The notes: generated by a model from the letters alone, not told the origin. Numbered from the stretch's first letter, positions 51,940 to 61,661 are shown. The stretch: 64,000 nt of DNA from JBBROS01 sp965217935 (GCA_965217935.1 OZ244581.1:248001-312000); one strand, 5' to 3'. Numbers and translations: made by a program.

Positions 51940-53235
51940 GTGACCCCGGCAGCCCGCCTGGCAGCCAGCATCGAGCTTCTTGCCGAGATTGCCGACGCCC
52001 CCCGCCGCCCGGCGGACGCAGTGGCCAACAGCTTCTTCCGCAACCGCCGGTATATCGGCTCCGGTGACCGGCGCGCCGTATCCGACCGCGCATGGCACGC
52101 GTTGCGGCATCAGCGCCGGCTGACGTGGTGGCTGGCCCAAGCCGACGCCGCGCCCACCGCGCGGATGCTGGTCGCCGCCAGCCTGGTGCTGGACGGCTGG
52201 ACCTCGTCCGGCGTGGCGCAATCCTACTCCGGCGGCCAATATGGACCGGCGCCGCTGGTGCAACCCGAGACGGCGGCCCTCCGGCGCCTCGACGGCCACA
52301 CCATCCACCATCCCGAGATGCCGCAGGCGGTGCGGCTCGAACTGCCCGACTGGATCTTGCCGGCGATCGAGGCCCGCTTCGGCGTAGAGCTCGCGCCCGA
52401 GATGGAGGCGGCGCTGAATCAGGCGCCGCTCGATTTGCGCGTGAACCTGTTGAAGACGACGCGGGAGGCGGCGCAAGCGGCGCTGGCCGAAGAGGGCGTG
52501 GACGCCCAGGCCACGCCGTTCAGCCCATGGGGCTTGCGCATCGATGGCCGCCGGTCGGTCACCGGCGGCGCTGCGTTTCAAACGGGATTGGTGGAAATTC
52601 AGGATGAAGGCAGCCAGCTCGTGGCAGCGTTGGTGGGTCCGACGCCTGACATGCGCGTGGTCGACTGGTGCGCGGGGGCCGGCGGCAAGACGCTGGCGCT
52701 CGCGATGCTGATGCAGAACCGCGGGCATCTGGTGGCCTGCGACGTGTCCGCTCCGCGGCTTGAGGGGGCGGTGCGCCGTCTTCGCCGCGCCGGGGTGCAA
52801 AACAGCGAGCGGCATCTGCTGGCGCGCGGGGACAAGTGGCCCAAGCGCCGGTCGGGCACGTTCGACCGCGTGCTGGTCGACGCGCCTTGCACCGGGACCG
52901 GCACCTGGCGGCGCAACCCCGACGCGCGGCAGCGGTTGCGCGAGCAGGATCTGGCCGAGCTGTTGCCCAAGCAGGCCGCCATCCTTTCCGCGGCGGCCCG
53001 CTTGGCCCGGCCCGGCGGACGCCTCATCTATGCGACCTGCTCCCTTTTGCCGGCCGAGAACGAAGACCAGGTGAACCAGTTCCTGCAACACCATCCCGAC
53101 TACGCGGCCATGCCGCTGTCCGAAGCGTGGAGCCTGCCTGCGCCGCCGCCTTGCCCAGGTCCTTATTTGTCGCTCACGCCTCGGCGGCACGGCACGGACG
53201 GGTTCTTCGCCGCCGTGCTGGAGCGGCGGGCGTGA
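51940..53235 (+). CDS. RsmB-type tRNA/rRNA (cytosine-5) methyltransferase
   Basis: 431 residues from GTG 51940. An N-terminal NusB-like RNA-binding part (residues 1-130) precedes the methyltransferase. SAM motif I is VDWCAGAGGKTLALAMLM. The catalytic Cys pair is in DAPCTGTGTWRRNPDARQRL and ATCSLLPAENEDQVNQF. This fits RsmB (16S rRNA m5C967) or a close relative, since NusB-like fusion is characteristic, but the N-terminus is divergent. The gene overlaps the GNAT gene by four bases (GTGA). Confidence 0.9.
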   Translation: MTPAARLAASIELLAEIADAPRRPADAVANSFFRNRRYIGSGDRRAVSDRAWHALRHQRRLTWWLAQADAAPTARMLVAASLVLDGWTSSGVAQSYSGGQYGPAPLVQPETAALRRLDGHTIHHPEMPQAVRLELPDWILPAIEARFGVELAPEMEAALNQAPLDLRVNLLKTTREAAQAALAEEGVDAQATPFSPWGLRIDGRRSVTGGAAFQTGLVEIQDEGSQLVAALVGPTPDMRVVDWCAGAGGKTLALAMLMQNRGHLVACDVSAPRLEGAVRRLRRAGVQNSERHLLARGDKWPKRRSGTFDRVLVDAPCTGTGTWRRNPDARQRLREQDLAELLPKQAAILSAAARLARPGGRLIYATCSLLPAENEDQVNQFLQHHPDYAAMPLSEAWSLPAPPPCPGPYLSLTPRRHGTDGFFAAVLERRA

Positions 53236-53753
53236 CGGTTCGACGCGCTGCCGTCGCCGATGCCGCCGCGATCGCGTCCATCCACGTCTCCGCCTGGCGC
53301 AGCGCCTATGCCGGCATTTTGCCGAACGGCTATCTGTCCGGCATGTCGGTGGTCCGTCATGCGGCCAGCTTTCAGGCCAGCATCGCGGCGGGGCACGTCA
53401 CGCTGGTGGCTGAGGCCGGCGGCCAGTTGGTCGGCTACGCGACGTTCGGCCGGGCGCGGTCGAAAGGAATCGGGGATGGCGAGGTCGAGACCCTCTACGT
53501 GCTGGACGATTGGCGCGATCAGGGGTTCGGCCGTCGACTGTTGCAAGCCTCCGCCTTGCAGCTTTCCCAGACCGGCTGCCGCAGCCTGTTCCTTTGGGTG
53601 CTGCAGCAGAATCCAAGCCAGTGGTTCTATCAGCGTCTTGGCGGGCGCGCGGCCATGCATTCGGTGACCAGCGTCGCCGGGCAGCGTTTAGATCAGACGG
53701 CCTATGTCTGGGACCCGATTGGGCAGTTGCTGGGTGCGTCGGCTAAGGGGTAG
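53232..53753 (+). CDS. GNAT family N-acetyltransferase
   Basis: 173 residues from GTG 53232, overlapping the RsmB stop. The GNAT fold shows VRRAAVADAAAIASIHVSAW at the start and VETLYVLDDWRDQGFGRRLL, the acetyl-CoA-binding motif (Arg/Gln-x-x-Gly-x-Gly/Ala pattern), followed by LFLWVLQQNPSQWFYQRLGG. The substrate is unknown. The coupling suggests a role with the RNA methyltransferase or simple operon membership. A repeat copy follows 9 bases after the stop. Confidence 0.88.
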   Translation: MTVRRAAVADAAAIASIHVSAWRSAYAGILPNGYLSGMSVVRHAASFQASIAAGHVTLVAEAGGQLVGYATFGRARSKGIGDGEVETLYVLDDWRDQGFGRRLLQASALQLSQTGCRSLFLWVLQQNPSQWFYQRLGGRAAMHSVTSVAGQRLDQTAYVWDPIGQLLGASAKG

Positions 53754-53762
53754 CGGCGGCGT

Positions 53763-53865
53763 CGGCAATCGGCGCGTCAGCATGCCGGAAAAGCTGCCCG
53801 GCAAACCGAAGGCATAAGGCGCTCGTTTGCGCGATCCGGTCATGGCGGTCATCTCCGAACGAGTC
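53763..53865 (+). repeat. Interspersed ~90-bp repeat, copy D
   Basis: Words AAGCTGCCCGGCAAACCGAA, GGCGCTCGTTTGCGCGATCC and GGTCATGGCGGTCAT match the other copies. It sits just downstream of the GNAT gene, in the same orientation as copy A. Confidence 0.8.
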
Positions 53866-53897
53866 CTTTGGCAGTGCTGCGTTGCGGGAGAAGCGGG

Positions 53898-54607
53898 TTA
53901 CGACGAAATGGAATAGATGGAACGCAGCGCATCCAGCCAAGACCGAAGACGTTCGAGAGGCCAGCGCCGCAGAGATCTGCCGAACGCTCTCCGCAGCAAG
54001 GGCTTTGCGTGCTCGATGAAAGCGCGTACGGCGCCTCCGCCGCTCCCGTGCGGATGAAAGACCAGAGGCGCCGCGATCGGCTCCGGTTCGCGATTCTGGA
54101 GAAGGGTGACCAGACACCTGTCCGCGATCTGCCGTACAGCCTGGTAGGACAAGCGGCGCGCGGCGCCCATTCCACGCTCGGCGGCCTCGATCGCCGCGGC
54201 TGCGCCGTTCGGCGCGAGGCGGCATGTCACCCGCACCGAGCGAACGCGGCGTGCGGAGGCGCGCTCGCGATAGCGCCAAAGTTCCTGGACTCCGGCTTCG
54301 TTCTACCCGATGCGCCAATGGTCCAGCAGGTCCGAGGGACGCTTCGGCGGGAGCGTTGGGCAAGATAGGTCGGAGCGACGCACATCGGTCTGCGCACCTC
54401 GCCGATCCTGATCGCCATCATGGGCGGGTCCGGCAGATTCGCGAGGCGAATGGCGCCGTCCACACCCTCTCCAACAAAGTTGACCATGCGGTTCAGGAGG
54501 AGCACGCAAATTTGCGTGTGGGGATAAGCCGTCAAGACGCTCTTGACCACGGGCGCCGCGCTCAGGGGTCGGAACAGGTCCGGCGCCATGACGACCGCCA
54601 TGCCCAA
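53898..54607 (-). pseudogene. LysR-family regulator remnant (effector-binding domain)
   Basis: The minus-strand frame from 54607 reads VVMAPDLFRPLSAAPVVKSV, then VNFVGEGVDGAIRLANLPDP and IRIGEVRRPMCVAPTYLA, a LysR substrate-binding domain. A frameshift occurs near 54330, after which a second frame (MRVTCRLAPNGAAAAIEAAE, then RRLSYQAVRQIADRCLVTLL) continues to 53898. The helix-turn-helix N-terminus is absent. Inactive relic next to mobile DNA. Confidence 0.72.
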
Positions 54608-54661
54608 AACACCCCGACCCTGAACCCCGCCGGGTTCGCCGGAGGCTGACTTATGTGAGTC

Positions 54662-55675
54662 CTACGTTGCCATCGGCCTGGCCTCAGGCTCGGTGGAGCA
54701 GGCCGCCTCGGCTTCGGCGGGCGGGAGATTGCCGATCGGCTCAAGCAGCCGCCGGGTGTCATGCCCGGCCGCCCATCCGAGGGTGGCGTATTCGACGGTC
54801 TCAAAGCATCGCCAGGGTTCGCATCCGCAAGCCGCCTTGGCTTTGAGCAAGCCGTTCACCGTTCCGGCGAGAGCATTCTCGCAGCTGTCGCCGGCGCTGC
54901 CCACGGAGGGGTCAACGCCCGCCTCGGGCAGACGCTCGATGTCGCGCAACGCGAGACAGTGCGATCCCCTGTCGCTGTGATGCGCGAGGCTGCCGCCTTG
55001 GATGGGTTGGCGTTCGCGCAGCGCCTGCTCCAGCGCGTCGAGCGCAACGCCGGCATGAGTCTTTTGCGGACACCGGCCAGCCGACGGCGAGGCATGGCCG
55101 CCACCGCCTCGAGGCCATGCCGAGCCCGGGCGAAGGCGTCGACGACGATCGCCGCTTGGCGATCCGTCTCCGAAGCAGCCTGCGGCGCCGCCAACGAAGG
55201 CCACCGCGTGGACGACGCCTGCCCAGGTCGCGACATCGGTGAAACCCGAGACCCACAAGGCGTTCGGCCTTGGCGCCTTGAACTGCCGACGAACCCGGTC
55301 AAGCGGGCAGGCGGCGGCCGGATCAGGCGCGGGGGCGGGGACGGTCCGGCCTCGCACGGCGCCCTGCAGCTTTATGGCGCGCATCAATCGCGCCGCCGTG
55401 CAGCGGGCGGAGGTGCCCGATGGAACGGCAACGGACGGGGCCCTGATGCCCTCGCGGCGGACCTGCCGACACGCGTTGCGAACGCCGCTGACGCAGACAT
55501 CCGCCTCGAACACGCGGCTGGTCTCAGCCAGCAGCGCCGCATCGCTGCTCATCCGCGTCGACTGCTTGGCAGGATCGGCCTGCCGGGCGGCATGGGCATG
55601 GCATGTTGACGGGGCGATCGGCAAGGCCGGGCACGATCGGCTCGACCCCGTGAACCTCCAAGGATAGCGTCCGTG
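54662..55675 (-). pseudogene. Decayed IS3-family orfB transposase
   Basis: A 320-codon open frame (55624 to 54662) reads like an IS3 orfB, but with many substitutions: IAPSTCHAHAARQADPAKQS, CPLDRVRRQFKAPRPNALWV, LVHHSDRGS-like LAHHSDRGSHCLAL and final PIGNLPPAEAEAACS. In relatives the first catalytic Asp is in VSDFTYVATW; here it is VSGFTDVATW. The catalytic Glu of NALAETING is Gly here (NALAGTVNG). More of the N-terminus (VHGVEPIVPGL) is in another frame up to about 55675. The transposase is dead although the frame remains mostly open. Confidence 0.78.
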
Positions 55676-55767
55676 GGTGTGATTGAAATTCGTTGTGGGG
55701 TTGGGTGGCCATCGGATCGGCGGTTAAGGGTGGAGTTGCGACACCAACCCTGACCCAAGAGGACCCG

Positions 55768-55832
55768 GTGACCAAGGACAGACTACCGCTGGCTGAGCTG
55801 CTGGCCAAAGCCGGAGACGGCGACTTTCTGGC
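55768..55832 (+). mobile_element. IS256-family transposase stub (N-terminus)
   Basis: GTG 55768 starts MTKDRLPLAELLAKAGDGDF, the usual opening of IS256 transposases of this group. Similarity stops after about 21 codons, where Tn3 sequence is thought to begin. Confidence 0.6.
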
Positions 55833-55883
55833 CAGAACTAACGAAACGACCTTTCTGTACGCATAAGCGGACAAAGCGCGAAC

Positions 55884-58871
55884 TCATGCTGCTCTGAGGT
55901 ATGGGTCCGGGGCAGCCCGAAGCGGCCTCAATCCGCCGGCGTTTTCCGACACATCGCCTGCCGCGGCCCAGATGTAGTCGCCGGTGAGATTGACGTGCTC
56001 CCAGCCGAGTGGGGAGAGGTGTGCGAGCAGGTCGTCGGGCACATGCTCAGTCTGCCGGAGCGTATTGACGGCTTGCTCGAGGTATCTGGTGTTCCACAGG
56101 ATGATGGCGGTCACGACCAGGTTGAGGCCGGATGCCCGGTGCTGCTGGTTCTCGTAGGTGCGGTCGCGGATCTCGCCGAGACGATGGATGAACACCGCGC
56201 GTGCCAGGCTGTTGCGCGTCTCGCCCTTGTTCAACTCCTGCCCGGTTGAGCGGCGCAGCTCGGGATCCTCGATCCATTCGAGCGTGAACAGGGTGCGCTC
56301 CATGCGGCCGAGCTCGCGCAATGCGGCTGCGATGCCGTTCTGCCGCGAATGGGAGGCGAGCTGGCGCATGATCGCCGAGGCGGTGACGGTTCCGGCGCGC
56401 AGGGAAGCTATGATGCGCAGGATGTCGGCCCAATAGGCGCGGATCAGCGCGACGTTGATCCGGCCGCCGATCAGCGGCGCCAGCATCGGATGATCGGTCG
56501 GCTTGCCGAAGCTGTAGAGGCGCCGGTGCTTGAGATCGGGGATACGCGGCGCGAACTGGAAGCCGAGCAGCGAGCAGAGCGCAAAAACGTGCTCGGAATC
56601 GCCCCCGCCATCGGTGTGGTGCCGACGGATCGTCACGTCACTCCGGTGATAGAGTAGGGCGTCGAGCACATGCAGCGCTTCGCTGGCGGTCGCCGCGATG
56701 ACCTTGGTAAAGAACGGCCCGTAGCGGTCCGACAGGTGGGTATAAACTTTGAAGCCGGGCTTCTGGCCGTAATGGGCATTAAGGCGGCTGGCGTCGCGGC
56801 CGACACCTGCTGCTTGGAAGAACTGCCCATCCGACGAGGAAGCACCGCCGCTGCCGAAGTTGGCGGCGAACGGTTCGCGTTGCTGCTGGTTGACGAGGCA
56901 CCGCAGGGCAAGGGCATAAGTTTCCTCGCGGATGTGCCAGTCCGACGTCCAGGCGAGTTGGCCGAGGCTGGCCACGCTGCAGGCCTCGGCCATGCGGGTC
57001 AGGCCCAGGTTGAGGCCGTCGGCCAACAGCCCGGCCAGCAGCGTGCGAGTGTCGGCCGCGGTTTCGCCGGTGCGCAGGTGAGTGAAGCAGTCGGGGAACA
57101 TCGTCCAGCCCGCGACTTCGGCCAGCAGGTCGGTGATGCGAATGCGCGGCAGCATGGCGTAGAGGCGGGCAGCGAGGGCTTCGGCCTCCGGTGGCGTGGA
57201 TTTCTCGATGGGTGCGACCTTCAGCACGCCGCGGTCGAGTTTCACGTCTGGGAGCAGCCCATCCCTGGCGCGGGCATTGACCGCGGCCAGCCGCGTGTCC
57301 AGCAGCGTGCGGCGCGCCTCGATGAAACGATCGAAGTCGGGTTCGACCGCGACCGGAAGCGTGCCGGCCTGCTGCATGGCGAGCAGGGCATCCTTGGAAA
57401 TCGGCCGCTCCTCGAAGGAGCGGTATTGCCGGCTGCCGCCGACCCAGACCTTGCCCGCGGCTAGCCGGACGCGCAGCTCCGACAAGACGCAGAGTTCATA
57501 GTGGCGCCGGTTGATCTCGCCGCCGGGCAGCGCGTAGCCTGCCCAACGCCCCCGCACGAAGGCCGTCGGGGCGGATTTGGGCAAGCGCGCCGATCCCTTG
57601 CGGTTCGCCTCGCGCAGCACCTCGATGGCGCGCAGGAGCGAGGCCGCGGCCGGTACGCCCTCGAACGTGAAGGCGTCCAAGAAGGCGGGCGACCAGCGGC
57701 GGGCCGCGGCATAGTGCTCGCTGATCTTCTCGTAGGCGTCGAACTCCTCAGGCCGAGCCAACGCCTCCGCTTCGGCGACGCTGGTGCAGAAACGCTCCCA
57801 CGTGATGACCGCCGTGATCGCCTCAAAGGCGTCCTGCTTGCCCTTTCGGGCGGCGATCACCGCCCCGCCAACCCGGGCATAGAGGCGGACTTTGTCATTG
57901 ATGGCGCGGGCGTCGGCCTGGAAGGCGCGAGCCTGCCGGCTCTCGGCACGGCGGAACATGCTGCCGACAAGCGCGTCGAACAGGCTGATGGCTTGGTCGG
58001 TCAGGCTGGCGTGGAGATCCAGCGCGACGGCAATCAGCGTCGCGTGCCGGCGCTGCCGCTCGTAGTCGGCGATATGCTGCACAGTTACGCGGGCGGCCTC
58101 GCGCGTGATCTGCCCCAGGCGCGCCTGGTGAACCAGGTGGCCGCGGCCGGCATCGATATCGAGTGCCCGGACATGCTGTAGGCGCGCGATCAAGCCGAGC
58201 ATGGCGGCGGGCTTGGTGGCTTGCGGCATTTGCCGCAGCCAAGTGAGCCAGTTCTGGCCCGTGTCCTCCCGGCGTTTTGTCAGCTCATCGAAGCGTTTGC
58301 GTTGCTCGGCCGACAAGCCGTGGGACAGGCGGCGATGCACCTCCCGGCGGGCTTGGTAACGAAGCTCCGCACAAAGCCGCTCCAGTGCCGCGAGCGAAGG
58401 AAGTATGACACGGCGCTTCCGACAGGTTTGCAGCACCAGCTCGGCCAAGGTTACCAGCCTGTCGTTCTCGATGGCCGGTGCGAGCAAGGCATCCATCATC
58501 AGCTCCGCGGCAGCGCGTTTGCCGAACGGGCGCAATCCAAGGCGGTCCTGGCACTCGATGGAGTGGCGCTGACGGCTCCGTTCGGCATTGCCAGTGTCAT
58601 CCACCGTGTCGGGCGAGACATCGATCTGCTCCGCAACGAAGCCCAGTATGGCCCGGGGTGGGCGCTCGCCGGCGCGCAGCGCACGGCCGGGGTGGCGCAA
58701 GTAGCAGAGCATCAGCGCGTAACTGAGGCGGTTGTGATCGCCACGGCAGCGCCGGATAGCAGCGAGATCAGCATCAGAGAGGGTGTAGTGGCGCACCAGC
58801 TCACGCTGCTCAGTGGGTGGGTCGAACAGCTCGGCCACTTGTGCCTCGCCCAGTTGCTGCCGTCGCGCCAC
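55884..58871 (-). CDS. tnpA: Tn3 family transposase TnpA
   Basis: 995 residues, full length. GTG start directly after the tnpR stop. An N-terminal DNA-binding part (ARRQQLGEAQVAELFDPPTE) is followed by the Tn3 catalytic core: THLSDRYGPFFTKVIAATAS (first Asp), HHTDGGGDSEHVFALCSLLG (second), and ELNKGETRNSLARAVFIHRL (Glu). The C-terminal segment VNTLRQTEHVPDDLLAHLSP and GWEHVNLTGDYIW is typical. It joins the transposon ends to a target to form a cointegrate. The gene appears intact. Confidence 0.95.
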   Translation of the reverse strand: MARRQQLGEAQVAELFDPPTEQRELVRHYTLSDADLAAIRRCRGDHNRLSYALMLCYLRHPGRALRAGERPPRAILGFVAEQIDVSPDTVDDTGNAERSRQRHSIECQDRLGLRPFGKRAAAELMMDALLAPAIENDRLVTLAELVLQTCRKRRVILPSLAALERLCAELRYQARREVHRRLSHGLSAEQRKRFDELTKRREDTGQNWLTWLRQMPQATKPAAMLGLIARLQHVRALDIDAGRGHLVHQARLGQITREAARVTVQHIADYERQRRHATLIAVALDLHASLTDQAISLFDALVGSMFRRAESRQARAFQADARAINDKVRLYARVGGAVIAARKGKQDAFEAITAVITWERFCTSVAEAEALARPEEFDAYEKISEHYAAARRWSPAFLDAFTFEGVPAAASLLRAIEVLREANRKGSARLPKSAPTAFVRGRWAGYALPGGEINRRHYELCVLSELRVRLAAGKVWVGGSRQYRSFEERPISKDALLAMQQAGTLPVAVEPDFDRFIEARRTLLDTRLAAVNARARDGLLPDVKLDRGVLKVAPIEKSTPPEAEALAARLYAMLPRIRITDLLAEVAGWTMFPDCFTHLRTGETAADTRTLLAGLLADGLNLGLTRMAEACSVASLGQLAWTSDWHIREETYALALRCLVNQQQREPFAANFGSGGASSSDGQFFQAAGVGRDASRLNAHYGQKPGFKVYTHLSDRYGPFFTKVIAATASEALHVLDALLYHRSDVTIRRHHTDGGGDSEHVFALCSLLGFQFAPRIPDLKHRRLYSFGKPTDHPMLAPLIGGRINVALIRAYWADILRIIASLRAGTVTASAIMRQLASHSRQNGIAAALRELGRMERTLFTLEWIEDPELRRSTGQELNKGETRNSLARAVFIHRLGEIRDRTYENQQHRASGLNLVVTAIILWNTRYLEQAVNTLRQTEHVPDDLLAHLSPLGWEHVNLTGDYIWAAAGDVSENAGGLRPLRAAPDPYLRAA

Positions 58872-59465
58872 TCATGCCTCCTGCCCTTTGAGGCCGGCAG
58901 ACCAGCCGATCCGGGCGAGCGAGTCGATCAACGTGCTGCGCTTGATGCCGAACGTCCGGCACACCGCAGCCTTGGTGGCGCCGCCCTCGAGTGCAGCCGT
59001 CACGGCGACGAGCTTCTCGGCGTTGATGGCCGTGGGTCGACCGCCCCGGCGTCCTCTCCGACGTGCGGCGGCAAGCCCGGCCTGCACGCGCTCCTGGATC
59101 AGCGACCGCTCGAACTGGACCAGCGCCCCGAAGATGTGGAACAGGAACTCGCCATGCGGCGTCGTAGTGTCCATCTGCTCGGTCAGCGATCGGAAAGCGA
59201 CACCGCGCTTCTTGAGGTCAGTGACCGTGGTCAGCAGATGGGGCAATGAGCGGCCAAGCCGGTCCAACTTCCAGACGACCAGGCAATCGCCCGGGTGCAG
59301 AAAGGCGAGCGCCTTGGCCAACCCGGTGCGATCACCACGGCTGCCGCTGGCCCGGTCCTCAAATAAATGCCGCTCGTCGACACCGGCGGCGAGCAGCGCA
59401 TCGCGCTGCAGGTCCATGACCTGACGATCGCCATCAGTCGAGACACGCATGTAGCCGATCAGCAT
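58872..59465 (-). CDS. tnpR: Tn3-type serine resolvase TnpR
   Basis: 197 residues. The catalytic domain begins MLIGYMRVSTDGDRQVMDLQ with Ser9. FEDRASGSRGDRTGLAKALA and VVWKLDRLGRSLPHLLTTVT (conserved arginines) follow, then the E-helix FERSLIQERVQAGLAAARRR. The C-terminal helix-turn-helix (AVTAALEGGATKAAVCRTFG) binds res. It resolves cointegrates made by TnpA. Located just upstream of tnpA with the probable res site in 59466-59617. Confidence 0.95.
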   Translation of the reverse strand: MLIGYMRVSTDGDRQVMDLQRDALLAAGVDERHLFEDRASGSRGDRTGLAKALAFLHPGDCLVVWKLDRLGRSLPHLLTTVTDLKKRGVAFRSLTEQMDTTTPHGEFLFHIFGALVQFERSLIQERVQAGLAAARRRGRRGGRPTAINAEKLVAVTAALEGGATKAAVCRTFGIKRSTLIDSLARIGWSAGLKGQEA

Positions 59466-59617
59466 GTGCGGAAAACCTCATCGCAGGGGTTCTCGCACAC
59501 TGGATCATTCCGGCATGGTTTGTCGTGCAATCTTTGGGCCTGAAACAGGCTGTTTCGGGGTGCACCTCGAAGGCCCACGGAAATCATCTGATTCCCGTGA
59601 TCCAAAACGCATTGATC

Positions 59618-59655
59618 CTTAACGTACGAGGCTGCAGAGAGTCCCTCGCAACCCC
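59618..59655 (-). repeat. Right 38-bp terminal inverted repeat of the Tn3 transposon
   Basis: On the minus strand it starts GGGGTTGCGAGGGACTCTCT and ends CGTACGTTAAG, the GGGG...TAAG layout and 38-bp length typical of Tn3-family ends. Its outer CCCC touches the ATG of the next, truncated gene. Confidence 0.85.
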
Positions 59656-61090
59656 ATGAAGGTGCGGACGACCAACAAAAAGGGCCGGCACCTGTCGACG
59701 GTGCGGACCTTGCAGTTGCTGATCGAGCATGGCGTCGATACGCCGGACGGCTTTCAGAAGCTGCCGCCGGGCAAGCTGACCGCCTCGACGATCAATCGCC
59801 ACCTGCGGCGCCTCGGCTACGACCACGAACGGATGATCCGCCAACCGCTAGCCGTGCGTTTCCAGGCGGAGTGCGCGAACGCGCTCTGGCATTTCGACAT
59901 GAGCCCGTCTGACCTGAAGCATTTGAAGGCGCCGCCCTGGATCGACGCGCACCGGCAGGGCGCGCCCACCCTGATGCCGTTCTTCGTCGTCGATGACCGC
60001 TCGGGTGTCGCCTACCAGGAATGTCGCTGCGTCTACGGCGAGGATGTCGAGACGGCGCTGCGCTTCCTGTTCAACGCCATGTCGCTCAAGGCGCCGGAGG
60101 GCGACAAGGCAGACCCGTTCCAGGGCATCCTGGCGGCCCTGTCTCTCGACAACGGGCCAGTCGCGAAATCGGCGGTGTTTAAGCGGGCGATGGAAAGCCT
60201 CGGCATCGAAATGCTGCCGCACATGCCCGCAGGCTCGGACGGAAGGCGAACGACGGCGCGCGCGAAGGGAAAGGTCGAGCGGCTGTTCCGCACCGTGAAG
60301 GAGGCGCACGAGACGCTGTATCACTTCCATCAGCCCGAAACCGAGCCAGAGGCGAACCGCTGGCTCGCGCGCTTCATCGCCACCTATAACCGAAGCGACC
60401 ACAGGTCGGAGCCACATGCGCGCATCGACGACTGGCTCGCGCATCTTCCCGCCGACGGAGTTCGGCAGATGTGCGCCTGGGAGCGGTTCTGCGCCTTCGC
60501 GCGCGAGCCGGAGCGGCGCCTGGTCGGCATAGACTGCCATCGGACCGTCGCCGGCGTGGCATACGAGGTCGATCCGAAATGGCCCTTGGTGACAGAGGTG
60601 TTGGTTCGGGGCCGTCTGGTGGGGCCTGTTCGACCAGGAACTGCGGGTTGAACACGGCGACGAACGTCTTGGGCCGTTTCGCCCCGCCGGCGGCCCGATC
60701 CCGTTGCATCGCTACCGCAAGCACCGCAAGTCCCGCCAAGAGGTCCGCGCCGACCAGGTGACAACCCTCGCCGGCAAGCTCGCGCTGCCGCGTGCGGATC
60801 TCTCGGGCGAGGACGCCGTGGTTGTGATCGGGTTGCGCGAACCGGCCGGCGCTGCCGTTATACCGGTGCAGCCGTTCCATGATCCCGATCCGTTCCATGA
60901 ACTCGTGTTTGCCAACCCCATTGCGGCCCGGCGTGCGATTGCCGACGAGATCAGGGTGCCGCTGGCCACCTTGTCCGATGACGACAGGGCATTCATCGAT
61001 GCGCTTCTCGACCGAAGCGTTGCGCGGCCCGAGATCATGGCGGCCGTGCGCGACCGCTTTCCGCTGGGACGCAGGGGAGGCGTTGACTGA
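59656..61090 (+). pseudogene. TniA/TnsB-like (Mu/rve) transposase, N-terminally cut and frameshifted
   Basis: The frame starts at an ATG created by the Tn3 junction (MKVRTTNKKGRHLSTVRTLQ); relatives have an extra N-terminal helix-turn-helix, lost here. The rve/DDE core has Asp81 in ALWHFDMSP, Asp165 in LSLDNGPVAK and Glu208 in RAKGKVERLF. Near 60620 one base is missing in GGTGGGGCC; adding it (GGTGTGGGGCC) joins the second frame, which gives GLFDQELRVEHGDERLGPF and the C-terminal domain to 61090. The product would have been about 475 residues or more. The stop (TGA) overlaps the ATG of the ATPase gene, a mark of a coupled transposase-ATPase pair as in Tn5053 and Tn7-like elements. Confidence 0.78.
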
Positions 61091-61410
61091 TGCTGACCGA
61101 GGTCATGCGGCGCTACGGCCTGGCGCGTCCGCCGATCGACGCCGGCTTCGTCGAGACCGAGCGCCATGCCCAAGTGTTGCGCGACATCCGAGCGACGATC
61201 ACGGGCGGTAGGTTGATCGCGCTGACCGCGATCATTGGCTCTGGCAAGACCGTCTTGTCGCGTACGCTGAGGGCTGAACTCGAGCGCGAGGGCCGGGTCA
61301 TCGTGTCGCGCCCGTTGTCGACTGAGAAGGCGAAGATCAGCCTGCCGCTGCTGGAAGCGGCGCCGTTCTATGATCTCACCCAAGAAAAGGCGATCAAGAT
61401 ACCAAGCCAC

Positions 61411-61462
61411 GCCGAACGTCGTGTGCGCGACCTACAGCCGAACGTCGTGTGCGCGACCTACA
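61411..61462 (+). repeat. 26-bp tandem duplication inside the ATPase gene
   Basis: Two identical copies, 61411-61436 and 61437-61462, each starting GCCGAACGTCGTGTGCGCGA. As 26 is not a multiple of three, the frame is broken. Deleting one copy restores HAERRVRDLQEIFRRAKKPV. Confidence 0.9.
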
Positions 61463-61608
61463 AGAGATCTTCCGGCGCGCCAAGAAGCCAGTGGCGCCTT
61501 TCGTCGACGACGCGCACGACCTGCATCCAAAGACGCTGACCGGACTGAAGCGTCTCGTCGAATTGGTCACTGAAGGTGGCGGGCAACTGTCTATCGTGCT
61601 GGTTGAAC

Positions 61609-61634
61609 TGACCATCCCCCGTTACGGTGGACAC
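61609..61634 (+). repeat. Left inverted repeat of the IS3 element
   Basis: Perfect complement of 62859-62884. Confidence 0.95.
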
Positions 61635-61661
61635 CTCGCGTAAGCTCCTGCGGGAGCGGAG

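Larger units (their letters stand above)
55830..59655 (-). mobile_element. Tn3-family transposon (tnpR-tnpA)
   Basis: It contains tnpR and tnpA in the same direction with about 150 bases upstream of tnpR for the res site, then a canonical 38-bp end at 59618-59655. The left end should carry the same repeat inverted; the best candidate is the 38 bases ending TACGCATAAG at 55867, which lacks the outer GGGG and shares mainly GTACG and TAAG with the right end. The 5 bases outside each end differ (TTTCT and ATGAA), so this copy is probably rearranged, not a clean insertion. No cargo gene is present. Confidence 0.72.

Noticed and set aside
51241..53190. 649-codon open frame opposite the dehalogenase and RsmB-type genes
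   Set aside because: Shadow frame with low-complexity, Arg- and Gly-rich sequence and no motif.
55697..55728. GGGGTTGGGTGG...GGTTAAG as the left end of the Tn3 transposon
   Set aside because: It starts GGGGTTG and ends TTAAG but is only 32 bases long and lies outside the IS256 stub, so it does not fit the 38-bp right end.
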